Below, piece by piece: positions 16,565 to 24,238 of a stretch of DNA of 63,822 bases. The notes beneath the pieces are model-generated. The model was not told where the DNA came from, made no database searches, and saw only the letters and a program-made list of their open reading frames with translations. The DNA is taken from positions 1 to 63,822 of the forward strand of contig DASVVT010000043.1 of NCBI GenBank assembly GCA_036386415.1, written 5' to 3'. The position numbers were made by a program, and so were the translations under genes. This DNA is from DASVVT01 sp036386415. GTDB taxonomy: Bacteria > Acidobacteriota > Blastocatellia > Pyrinomonadales > Pyrinomonadaceae. The stretch's first letter is position 1, and every line of letters begins with the position of its first letter.

Positions 16565-17218
16565 ATGAGATTTGACAGAGCCATTTTCTTCAGGGATTAC
16601 AGGGCACGCTTCGGCTCCCTCTCGCAGACGGAGGTTGACGGCCTGAATTTCCTGCTCGAACAGATTGAGCGTGACGAGGCGATGACCGTGCTGCGGCAGG
16701 TGGCCTATTTGCTGGCGACGGTTAAAGGGGAGACAGGCAAGTTCCAGCCGCTCAAGGAGAGACGCGCCAATCCGCGACGGCAGCCCGCTCTCTTCAGACA
16801 ACAGCAGCGCTATTTCCCGTCAGGCTTTTTCGGGCGCGGCTACGTGCAGTTGACCTTTCGAGAGAACTATCGCAACGCGGGGCAAAAGCTGGCGGGCATG
16901 GTCATCCAAGTCCCAAACGGAAACGGCAGCCAGCGCACCATTACTATTTCCAGAGACACCTTCGTGAATGAGCCCGATCTGGTCATGCAGCCGGTCGTCT
17001 CCTACCTGATCTTATCGCGCGGGATGCTTGAGGGATGGTTCAGAAAGCGCCCGAACGGAAGACCCTTCAAGCTTTCGGACTTCATTCAGGAAGGAAATCC
17101 ACCCGATTACCTCAACGCGCGCAACATCATCAACCACCCGTCAAGCGGTGCTCGTAAGTTCGCCCAGTTTGCCGAAAAGTTTGAGTTGGTACTGCGCGCC
17201 TCTCGCGTCGGAAGTTAA
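16565..17218 (+). CDS. GH19-like glycoside hydrolase (chitinase/endolysin-like)
   Basis: 217 aa. The GH19 core is visible: ATVKGETGKFQPLKERR near 52-68 and FFGRGYVQLTFRENYRNAG near 88-106, the most conserved block of GH19 chitinases and related phage endolysins, followed by the INHPSSGARKF helix. The first Glu of ETG and the second catalytic Glu region (KERR) are plausible catalytic sites. No signal peptide is seen, so it could act as a lysin or be exported otherwise. AAGGAG lies 8 nt before the ATG. No phage genes surround it. Directly upstream is the hairpin cluster at 16228-16460. Confidence 0.8.
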   Translation: MRFDRAIFFRDYRARFGSLSQTEVDGLNFLLEQIERDEAMTVLRQVAYLLATVKGETGKFQPLKERRANPRRQPALFRQQQRYFPSGFFGRGYVQLTFRENYRNAGQKLAGMVIQVPNGNGSQRTITISRDTFVNEPDLVMQPVVSYLILSRGMLEGWFRKRPNGRPFKLSDFIQEGNPPDYLNARNIINHPSSGARKFAQFAEKFELVLRASRVGS

Positions 17219-17302
17219 CGCCGCGCAAAGGCGCTCTGACATAGAGTCGCGGGGACACGGGAGGCCGCCTGCGCGCTCGTGTTCCATCATCACAGCACTG
17301 TT

Positions 17303-18649
17303 CTACCTCGTTGCGCTCGTGCGGATGGTGAACTCCGTGCCGCTGCGCAGGTCAAGGTCGTCGCGCCCCTCTGCGTAGACGCTGCCTGCGCCTGCGCCCG
17401 CGCCAATGGCCGCGCCAATGGCCGCGCCACGGCCTCCTGCGGCAATCGCGCCGATGATCGCGCCGACGGCTGCGCCAATGGCCGCGCGCTGCGCCGTGCG
17501 ATTCGAACGGCTGTCGCGCTCCTGCACGCCGCCGCCGCTCTCAGGCTCGATGCGCACGTTCTCACCGTTCACTGCGCGCACTCCCTCAATGTATCCGGCG
17601 AAGCCAGCCGTGCGACCGTCGCGCAAGATTATGCGGTCGAAGTTGAGCCGCATCTCGGAGCGTCCCGAAATGCGCCCGGCGCGCCTCACATTCGTGACGT
17701 GGCCTTCGATAGTTGCCCCTTCAAACGCGCCCGGAGTGCGCACAGTCATACTGAAGCGCTCGCCTTCGCGCGACTCAGCCGTGCTCAGACTATTGTTGAG
17801 CACGGCCATTAGCTGCGCGCCGTTCGGGATCACCGGAAAGTCGCCTGCGCTGCCTCCCTCGGACGGCGCTTGAGCCTGCGCCGGACGCTCCCTGATGACG
17901 GGCGCAGTTGGCTGGGGCACGCTGCTTACGCTGTTATCCTCTTGTGGAAACGGCTGGGGATAGCTGTCCCTGTTATCGGCGGGCGGGACGGGCTGCGTAT
18001 TCGTGGCCGTAGCCGTCTGTGCTGTTTGCTGCTCGCCGAAGATGTCCCATCGAGCGACATTGGAACTCTTATCGTAGATGCTCTGGATGACGAGAGGCTG
18101 ATCCAGTTGCGCCGAATGTATGCGGCGCGTCACGCGCAGCCGACGCCCGTTATCAAAGGGATCGAAAGTGACACTGAAATCGTCTTTGGGGCTGCCCTGG
18201 GACGAGACCATCAACTGATCGCCGTACAGCACGGCGCGCGTGCGTACAGCGCGCCCGTCCGATGCCTGCTCGGAGCGCTCGAGCCCGTCGGCCTCGAAAG
18301 AGATGCGCGGCGCGCGCGACGAGGCGATGTCGATGGTGCGCCCGCGCCGTTCGATGGAGAGCAGGGCGGGCGCTGTCAGCCTGTTCGCCAATTCCTCTGT
18401 CACGCGCTGCTGCTCCGTAGGTGGAAGATTGCCTGCGGCGCGCTCTGCGACCACACGCGGGTCGTCGCTGCTCTCGACATCCAGACGATAGACGCCCGTC
18501 AGGAGCGACTGCGTTTGAGGTGCGCGACGATGAGCGATTGACGGCGCGCTCTGCTGTCGCTGTGGCTGCTGCGCCTGCGCCGGTAAGCTTCCGATGCTCA
18601 CGATGACAAGTGTGAGCGCCATCGCGACGATGCGCCTTGCTCTATTCAT
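17303..18649 (-). CDS. Secreted glycine-zipper protein of unknown function
   Basis: 448 aa with a signal peptide (about 1-27, ending in AQAQQ). The first half has a beta-rich region (LLTGVYRLDVESS...) and a long Pro/Gln/Thr linker. The C-terminal part has a second beta domain (GAQLMAVLNNSLST..., about 275-375) that resembles TrbI/LPXTG-like beta modules only loosely. RAAIGAAVGAIIGAIAAGGR and the next repeats form a glycine zipper (about 390-430) that could insert in a membrane. ATG 18649 has GGAG upstream. Probably in the outer membrane or periplasm. Confidence 0.7.
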   Translation of the reverse strand: MNRARRIVAMALTLVIVSIGSLPAQAQQPQRQQSAPSIAHRRAPQTQSLLTGVYRLDVESSDDPRVVAERAAGNLPPTEQQRVTEELANRLTAPALLSIERRGRTIDIASSRAPRISFEADGLERSEQASDGRAVRTRAVLYGDQLMVSSQGSPKDDFSVTFDPFDNGRRLRVTRRIHSAQLDQPLVIQSIYDKSSNVARWDIFGEQQTAQTATATNTQPVPPADNRDSYPQPFPQEDNSVSSVPQPTAPVIRERPAQAQAPSEGGSAGDFPVIPNGAQLMAVLNNSLSTAESREGERFSMTVRTPGAFEGATIEGHVTNVRRAGRISGRSEMRLNFDRIILRDGRTAGFAGYIEGVRAVNGENVRIEPESGGGVQERDSRSNRTAQRAAIGAAVGAIIGAIAAGGRGAAIGAAIGAGAGAGSVYAEGRDDLDLRSGTEFTIRTSATR

Positions 18650-18865
18650 CTGACTTCTCCCTCCATCTCTTCTTTTGATAGAGCACAGCATGACGGCAGC
18701 CAATCAGTCAGGCCACGCGCTGCTTTTCTCTTCGGGGGATTTGTTCGCGACGAAAGGGGAGAGGGGGTGTTTCGTGTTAGATAGAGATTAGTGCCATCGA
18801 GGACTTTTATGCAAGTCGCAGGAGAGGCCAATCGCACTTGATGCCAGATATGAGAATAAAAGAAG

Positions 18866-18960
18866 GAGGGACGATCCACGAAGCAACACAAAACCACACG
18901 AAAAGAGGGGATGTTTCATGTGGTTTCGTGTTGCTTCGTGTCTATTCGTGGATCGTCCCC
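18866..18960. repeat. Palindrome, GGACGATCCACGAAG family
   Basis: Left arm 18868-18900 and right arm 18918-18958, with the same outer 17 bases as the element at 12306-12404 and the same CACGAAGCAACAC units. It lies in the otherwise empty 347-base gap between the glycine-zipper gene start and the thiL stop. Confidence 0.88.
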
Positions 18961-18996
18961 CGTCTTCCTTTGATTGCATCCTGGCATGGCGCTACT

Positions 18997-20142
18997 TTAT
19001 TTGCGCGCTTTGAAGTGTGTGAAGCCTGCCGGCTTCAAGCTTCGCGCACGACCTTCATGGATAAGACGTATGCCTCTGGGTTCATCTGTCACGTCGCCAA
19101 TGTAAGTGACGGGAAGGCCGTCTATTTCAGATGGAAGGCGAGCCAGACTGCTTGGCCTGACTGTGAAGAGCAGCTCAAAGTCTTCGCCGCCATGCAGGGC
19201 CAGCGAGAGGGGATCGAAATCACGAGCCCCTACGATGAGCGGATCGATGGGGATGCGCGAAGCCTCTATGCGTGCGCCCACAATGCTCTCGCGGCACAGG
19301 TGTGCCAGGTCTGATGAGAGGCCGTCGCTGATATCAATCATGGCCGTCGCCAGTCGCCCCTCGCCGAGCGCCGCGCCCCAAAGGACGCGCGGCTGCGGGC
19401 AGAGGTGGCGCAGCAACAGGCGCTCTGCCCTTTGGGTCTCGCGCCGTCGCGGAGCGCTTTTCATCAGCCGCGCGCCGCCCAGTATCAGTTGCAAGCCTGC
19501 CGCCGCGCCGCCGAGCGCGCCCGTCACAAAGATATGATCGCCTGGCCGCGCACCTGAACGAAGTATGGCCGGAGCGCGCGAGATTTCACCGAGGACGATT
19601 GAGTCTATGACGACGCGCTCAGGTGTGCGCGACACGTCGCCGCCGACGAGCGTGACGGCGTACCGGTCTGCGAGCGCGAAGAAGCCTTCGTAAAACTGAT
19701 CCAGAAAACTGGAGCGCCAGATGTCGCGCGGCACTCCGATAGAAAGCAGCGCCCAGAGCGGACGCGCGCCCATCGCGGCGATGTCAGAGAGCGAGACGGC
19801 GAGCGCCTTGTGCCCCAACAGGCGCGGCGGCGCGGCGTCTAAAAGAAAGTCTATCTCTTCGACCAGCAGATCGGCGGTGACGACCGTCTCACGCCCGTCA
19901 AACTGCCTGATGACGGCAGCATCATCGCCAATACCGCAACCAAGGGATGAAGGATGAGGGATGTCATTAAGGGATGAGGGATGAGGGATGAGGGATGAAT
20001 CAGAATCTCTTGCCGCGTTGTGATGTTTGAGGGCGCGTCGGCGGATGCGTTCGATGAAATCGAATTCGCTGCGCGAAGCAGGGCGGTTGGATGAAGTCTG
20101 AGAGATAAAATGAGAGCTCTTATTCCTTACTTCATCCCTCAT
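18997..20142 (-). CDS. thiL: Thiamine-monophosphate kinase, with repeat-encoded insertion
   Basis: Makes thiamine diphosphate from thiamine monophosphate, the last step of the pathway. Core motifs are GIGDDAAVI (about 70-78), AVSLSDIAAMGARP, LVGGDVSRTP and DISDGLSSDLAHL. Between FDFIERIRRRAL and GIGDD the protein has a 20-residue stretch with HPSSL twice (about 47-67) that the family lacks; it is the translated GGGATGA heptad array at 19943-19999. The only in-frame ATG at 20142 lies in the opposite arm of the same palindrome, so the repeat supplies the start codon. At 381 aa it is longer than the usual 310-340. Confidence 0.9.
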   Translation of the reverse strand: MRDEVRNKSSHFISQTSSNRPASRSEFDFIERIRRRALKHHNAARDSDSSLIPHPSSLNDIPHPSSLGCGIGDDAAVIRQFDGRETVVTADLLVEEIDFLLDAAPPRLLGHKALAVSLSDIAAMGARPLWALLSIGVPRDIWRSSFLDQFYEGFFALADRYAVTLVGGDVSRTPERVVIDSIVLGEISRAPAILRSGARPGDHIFVTGALGGAAAGLQLILGGARLMKSAPRRRETQRAERLLLRHLCPQPRVLWGAALGEGRLATAMIDISDGLSSDLAHLCRESIVGARIEASRIPIDPLIVGARDFDPLSLALHGGEDFELLFTVRPSSLARLPSEIDGLPVTYIGDVTDEPRGIRLIHEGRARSLKPAGFTHFKARK

Positions 20143-20180
20143 CCCTCATCCCTCATCCCTTAATGACATCCCTCAGCCCT
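19941..20180. repeat. Heptad palindrome (GGGATGA family) spanning the 5' end of thiL
   Basis: Arms at 19943-19999 and 20131-20180 match as inverse repeats over about 45 bases, including an internal ATGTCATTAA spacer, and enclose about 130 bases of thiL coding sequence. The left arm is read in frame within thiL; the right arm holds its start codon and then the end of the upstream intergenic space. Confidence 0.92.
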
Positions 20181-20185
20181 GCTCT

Positions 20186-21355
20186 TCAGAGGTTGCGGCG
20201 CATGGAGTCGAGCCCGGCTTCGATGGTCTCCAGGGAGGTCGAGAAGGAGAAGCGCAGGTGGCCTTCGCCGTGCGGGCCGAAGACGACGCCAGGCACGGTC
20301 GCGACCTGCGCGCGTTCCAGTAATAGGTCAGCGGCCTGGCGGCTGTCCGTATGGATGCGCGTGACATCCGGGAAGGCATAGAAAGCTCCGGCGGGGCTCT
20401 GGCACGCGAGACCCAGCTCGTTCAAGCCTGCGAGCAGCAGGTCGCGCCGCTCAAGATAGGCCGCGCGCGACTTCTCTAGAAAGTCAGAGGCCGTCGTGAA
20501 GGCCGCGAGCGCAGCCCATTGCGAGGGCGTGGAGACGCCGTTTGTCGAATAAAGCAGGGTCTTACGCATTCCGGTCATCCAGGGCTCTGTCGCCACGGCG
20601 TAGCCCAGACGCCAGCCCGTCATCGCGTAAGATTTCGAGAGCGTAAAGGACGTAATGGTGCGCTCCAGCATCCCTTCGAGCGAAGCGATGGAGACGTGCT
20701 CGCCATCGTAGACAAGGTCTTCGTAAGCCTCATCTGCGATCACGACGAGGTCGCGCTCGCGTGCGAACTCGGCGACCGCCAAAGCCTCTTCGCGCGTAAA
20801 GACGACGCCGGTAGGATTCTGCGGCGTGTTGTAGTAAATGGCGCGCGTGTGCGTGGTCGCATAGCGTCTGAGCGTCGCACTGAATCCTTCGCGCCGCGCT
20901 TCATCTGTCGGAACCAGGACGGGCGAGCCCTGGCAATGTGCGATGAGGTCTTTGATCGGCGTCCAGTAAGGAGAGAAGACTATAACTTCCTCGCCCGGAT
21001 TGACGACAGATTGAAACGCGCCAAAGAGCCCCTGCATGCCGCCGTTCAAAACGATCACATCTTCGTCGCGCGCCTTGATGCGATTGCGCTCGCGCACCTT
21101 GTCACTGATAGCCGCGCGCAGCTCCTGTATGCCAGACGAAGGCGCATAGCGCGTCTTATTCTCCTCAAGGGCACGCGTCATCGCCGCCTTGATGTAGTCG
21201 GGCGTATTACTGTACGGCTCGCCGCCTTCAAACTGGTGGACGGTCGCGCCCTCCGCGCGCAGCGCCATGATCTTGTTACGGATTTTAACGATGTCAGAGA
21301 AGCCGACACCATCCAGCCGCGCGGCAAGACGATGAGCAGTTTGAGACGTGGACAC
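20186..21355 (-). CDS. Class I/II aminotransferase, aspartate aminotransferase-like
   Basis: 389 aa fold-type I PLP enzyme. Typical AAT-I motifs are YAPSSGIQELRAAIS, VLNGGMQGLF, YYNTPQNPTGVVF, VIADEAYEDLVYDG, TLSKSYAMTGWRLGYA with the PLP lysine, and RFSFSTSLE. The amino donor cannot be told; this group includes AspC and valine/alanine-type enzymes. The start is GTG at 21355, about 12 nt after GGAGG; the frame runs on upstream through a palindrome and is not credible there. Its 3' end is just past the thiL palindrome. Confidence 0.88.
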   Translation of the reverse strand: MSTSQTAHRLAARLDGVGFSDIVKIRNKIMALRAEGATVHQFEGGEPYSNTPDYIKAAMTRALEENKTRYAPSSGIQELRAAISDKVRERNRIKARDEDVIVLNGGMQGLFGAFQSVVNPGEEVIVFSPYWTPIKDLIAHCQGSPVLVPTDEARREGFSATLRRYATTHTRAIYYNTPQNPTGVVFTREEALAVAEFARERDLVVIADEAYEDLVYDGEHVSIASLEGMLERTITSFTLSKSYAMTGWRLGYAVATEPWMTGMRKTLLYSTNGVSTPSQWAALAAFTTASDFLEKSRAAYLERRDLLLAGLNELGLACQSPAGAFYAFPDVTRIHTDSRQAADLLLERAQVATVPGVVFGPHGEGHLRFSFSTSLETIEAGLDSMRRNL

Positions 21356-21450
21356 AGGTGCGATCAACCTCCAAGAAGGATACGGGCGTGCGAAGAGAAG
21401 CGAGATTATAGCCTGTCGCTTCTCTCTGCGTCCACCAGCGGGAGGGAAGG

Positions 21451-21545
21451 ATGAATGCGGAATGCGGAATGATGAATTGAAAACCAAGCGCTTTGATTTC
21501 GGTTCTTCTGTTAATTCCGCATTCCGCATTCCGCATTCATCATTT
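21451..21545. repeat. Heptad palindrome, AATGCGG family
   Basis: Left arm 21451-21480 and right arm 21511-21545 (inverse CCGCATT units). Its loop contains an inverse copy of AGAAGAACCGAAA, which is also in the loop at 35310-35403, so the two are related copies in opposite orientation. The rest of the gap 21356-21723 shows no gene. Confidence 0.9.
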
Positions 21546-21723
21546 GCTTCAGATATAGATGAAGTCGCGGGGTCTAAATTATAAGTATTGACATGGTTAG
21601 GGTGCGCGAGTAACATGGCGGCAGTGGGCTGCGTGAAGCTCGTCCGAGCCGCACCCTTCGTCAGTCAATCTTTGAGCGCCAGCGAAACCCTTTGTGAGTT
21701 TCCGGCAAGGTCTGCGAGAAATC

Positions 21724-22239
21724 ATGAACCGCGCCGCCGTCGCCATCCCCGAAAAACTGTTTTTCAAGATCGGCGAAGTGTGCGAGTTGACAGGCGTGCA
21801 GGCGCATGTGCTGCGCTACTGGGAGTCGGAGTTTCCCATGCTCGCGCCGCAGAAGAACCGCGCCGGGCAGCGCACCTATCGTAAGCGCGACGTGGAAATG
21901 GCCTTGCGTATCAAAGAGTTGCTCTACGATGACCAGTACACGATTGCCGGGGCGAAGAAGAAGTTGGCCTCAGAGCTGCGCGGCGCAAGCAAGCTTAAGG
22001 TAGTCACGCCGGAGATGAGCGCGGCACAAGCGACAGCAGCGCCCGCACCCGTAGCCGTACCCGAAGCGGCACCCACAGCGCCTGCCGCCAGCGCTCAATC
22101 AAGCTACCAGGCAAATGCTACGGGAACCGGCGCTCCCATCACAGACGAGCAGCGCCTCGCCGTTCGCCGCCTTGCCTCGCAATTGCGTGAGTTGCTCTCG
22201 ATACTCGACGCAGGTGGAGCGGAGCAGGGCTCGCGCTGA
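21724..22239 (+). CDS. MerR-family transcriptional regulator
   Basis: 171 aa. A winged helix-turn-helix of the MerR type occupies about 10-80: FFKIGEVCELTGVQAHVLRYWESEFPML followed by QRTYRKRDVEMALRIKELL. There is no C-terminal ligand-binding domain with metal cysteines; instead an Ala/Pro-rich linker leads to a short helical end that could form the dimer coiled coil. Such single-domain MerR proteins are usually called HTH-type regulators near the ribosomal operon, but no such neighbour is present. The ATG at 21724 matches the family start; a GTG at 21694 would add 10 residues. Confidence 0.85.
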   Translation: MNRAAVAIPEKLFFKIGEVCELTGVQAHVLRYWESEFPMLAPQKNRAGQRTYRKRDVEMALRIKELLYDDQYTIAGAKKKLASELRGASKLKVVTPEMSAAQATAAPAPVAVPEAAPTAPAASAQSSYQANATGTGAPITDEQRLAVRRLASQLRELLSILDAGGAEQGSR

Positions 22240-22296
22240 AAGATAGAACCCCTTTTACCTTACTCAAAAAAGCGGCGCATCACCTGCCCGTACCAT

Positions 22297-22325
22297 TTGA
22301 CCAAAATAGCTTTTCCAGAGATACT
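22297..22325 (+). promoter_or_regulatory. Promoter of the tRNA-Pro gene
   Basis: TTGACC (22297-22302, five of six consensus bases) and GATACT (22320-22325, four of six) are separated by 17 bp. The predicted start near 22332 is a few bases before the tRNA 5' end. Confidence 0.55.
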
Positions 22326-22338
22326 AAAGTCACCATAA

Positions 22339-22413
<75 letters not shown>

Positions 22414-22417
22414 ATTC

Positions 22418-22453
22418 AAGGGCTTCTAACTTGCTTGAGTTAGAAGCCCTTTT
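22418..22453 (+). terminator. Rho-independent terminator after tRNA-Pro
   Basis: A 14-bp perfect stem AAGGGCTTCTAACT/AGTTAGAAGCCCTT with a 6-base loop, followed by a short T tract. Confidence 0.75.
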
Positions 22454-22553
22454 GATCTTCATCTACGTCTATCCGGTGCACACGAACCTTACACAAAGCC
22501 TCACAGGCGTTAAAGAGAGAGGCGAACTCTTTCTTTTGCGCCTTTGCGTGAGA

Positions 22554-23180
22554 TCACGAAATGGTTTTAAACCCTCTGCCCAGCAGGTCACACCACTCGG
22601 CGCTCTCCGTGACGATGAAATGCTTGAAGACTTCGACGCCTAGATGCCAGGCGGCTCTGGCCTCTGTGTCGGAGCGCCCGATGCCTGCATTCCAGAGGGT
22701 CGTGCGCCATCCTTGAAATTGATGAGCGGCGAAAGAGGTCGGGCAGACCTCGAACAGGACGGAGACATTGCCGGGCACTTGAAAGGGCGTCGCGAACTCT
22801 TCAAAACGTTGAAAGAGCTGGTGGTAGTTCTCCTTCTCCCCGTTGAGGCTGAGAACCTCAAATGCGATGTCAACATATGAGACCAGACGCCTATTGAGAC
22901 CGGGGTCTTCAAAGTCCATCGAGGCGACATCGCAACCGAGCGTGCGGAAGATACTATCACGATGGTTGGCGGCTCTGACCAGATCCTCAAGCTCAGGCCA
23001 GCCGTAAAGCTCCGGCACTTCCGTGACGTGTCGCGGATTGCGTTTGAGATCGAAGTAGCCATGATTGATGCCGTCCGGCCTGCGCTCCGGCATGTACGGG
23101 AGATACAAGGGTTCTTCCGTCTCCTCTAAGCGCATCTTCATGGCGGCTGAGAGTGATGATGAATATTGTAGTGATGACAA
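22554..23180 (-). CDS. Hypothetical protein, 208 aa
   Basis: No family recognised. The protein is soluble, rich in aromatic and acidic residues, with no signal peptide. It is encoded 6 nt after the OsmC gene on the same strand, so they probably form a two-gene operon. The start is uncertain: a TTG at 23180 has AAGGA upstream, while an ATG at 23141 (MKMRLEETEEP) has no obvious ribosome-binding site. Nothing points to a function beyond the OsmC neighbour. Confidence 0.65.
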   Translation of the reverse strand: MSSLQYSSSLSAAMKMRLEETEEPLYLPYMPERRPDGINHGYFDLKRNPRHVTEVPELYGWPELEDLVRAANHRDSIFRTLGCDVASMDFEDPGLNRRLVSYVDIAFEVLSLNGEKENYHQLFQRFEEFATPFQVPGNVSVLFEVCPTSFAAHQFQGWRTTLWNAGIGRSDTEARAAWHLGVEVFKHFIVTESAEWCDLLGRGFKTIS

Positions 23181-23185
23181 TCTTT

Positions 23186-23611
23186 TCAGTCCTTCAGATC
23201 AGCGATGACAATCTCGGATGAGAGGGTTTTATGAACAGGACACTTGTGCGCGATCTCTTGCAGTCGCTCGCGCTGCTCGTCGGTTAAATCGCCTTCGACC
23301 GTAACTGAGCGTTCGATGCGGTGGACGTATCCTTCCGTGTTCTGCACGCATTCGGCGCAGTCTCTGGCGTGGATTCTTTGCTGGCGCAGGCGCACCGTGA
23401 CGCGCTCAAGCGGCCAACCCTTGCGACGCGCATACAGTGTCACGGTCATAGAGATGCAGCCGCCCAGTGCCGACAAGAGCAGCGTATAGGGATCGGGGCC
23501 TGCGCCGTCGCCGCCCAGACCTTCAGGCTCGTCGATCACAAGGATGCGCCCCTCGCCATAACGCACCTCGTTCTGCAGGTTGGATAGTGAAACTACTGTC
23601 ACCTCGCTCAT
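23186..23611 (-). CDS. OsmC/YhfA family peroxiredoxin-like protein
   Basis: 141 aa. The two catalytic cysteines of the OsmC fold are visible in ALGGCISMTV (near 52) and HKCPVHKTL (near 124). OsmC-type proteins reduce organic hydroperoxides with a cysteine pair. An unusual extra CAEC motif (near 87) could bind metal or form an extra disulfide. The N-terminal strand region (MSEVTVVSL) and the length match the YhfA group. It is the first gene of a likely operon with the 208-aa protein. Confidence 0.88.
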   Translation of the reverse strand: MSEVTVVSLSNLQNEVRYGEGRILVIDEPEGLGGDGAGPDPYTLLLSALGGCISMTVTLYARRKGWPLERVTVRLRQQRIHARDCAECVQNTEGYVHRIERSVTVEGDLTDEQRERLQEIAHKCPVHKTLSSEIVIADLKD

Positions 23612-23816
23612 CTGTCATTTCCTCCCGATGATTTGGAGAGAGGTGGTATCACCACTGCGGTCAGAAAATCAACTATCGGAGAGCGGTAATTGAATGAGCG
23701 GCGTACTGGCAGGCGTTCGCCCACAGGGCGAAGAAGCATTGCGACGGAGAAGATCTACGGGGAAGGATCGTCGCCGAAGGCGCGCGGATTAGTTCAACCG
23801 GCGTGGGCTTTTGGCC

Positions 23817-24008
23817 TTAGCTTTTAGTCGAGTTGACGCGAGTGGCGCGCCACAAAAGCGCCGCGCCCGCAGTGAACATGAGCGCCGTGATGAAGGCGAA
23901 GATGGGGCCTACTTCCTGCCCCTGAGCGGTATTCAAATAGATCGCACGAAAGATATGCACAAGGCTCATGACGATTAAAAAACAGCCGAGGAGTTTTTGC
24001 GCGTTCAT
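23817..24008 (-). CDS. Small membrane protein, 63 aa
   Basis: Two hydrophobic segments (about 6-24 and 37-55) with a short QEVG turn; no recognised domain. The start at 24008 is preferred because GGAGATTGAAAAGG is upstream; the longer frame begins in a region with no signal. Solitary, upstream of the period-9 palindrome that precedes the TIR-STAND gene's 3' end. Function unknown. Confidence 0.7.
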   Translation of the reverse strand: MNAQKLLGCFLIVMSLVHIFRAIYLNTAQGQEVGPIFAFITALMFTAGAALLWRATRVNSTKS

Positions 24009-24122
24009 CCTTTTCAATCTCCTTGAAAGAGTCTGCCACAGTGCTGCGGATAGTATGCCACGCAGGTTAGACACTGCTCACGTCGTAAAGTTCCCGAATC
24101 TCGTGAGCGAAAGAGACGGGGA

Positions 24123-24219
24123 ATAACCACAGCGACACAGAGAAGACATAAGAGAGATCAAAGCAGATTAAATGATTTCTCTATTTCTTCTCCGTGTCTG
24201 CGGTGTCTGCGGTGGTTAA
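24123..24219. repeat. Period-9 palindrome, CACCGCAGA family (left of TIR-STAND gene)
   Basis: Left arm 24123-24147 and right arm 24186-24219, with tandem 9-mers such as GTGTCTGCG on the right. The same family lies on the other side of the TIR-STAND gene (28681-28779) and a relative is at 32108-32203. Confidence 0.88.
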
Positions 24220-24238
24220 TTTCTCTGTATTCTGAGCT

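Noticed and set aside
16565..17218. GH19-like gene as part of a prophage
   Set aside because: No holin, tail, capsid, integrase or att sites near it.
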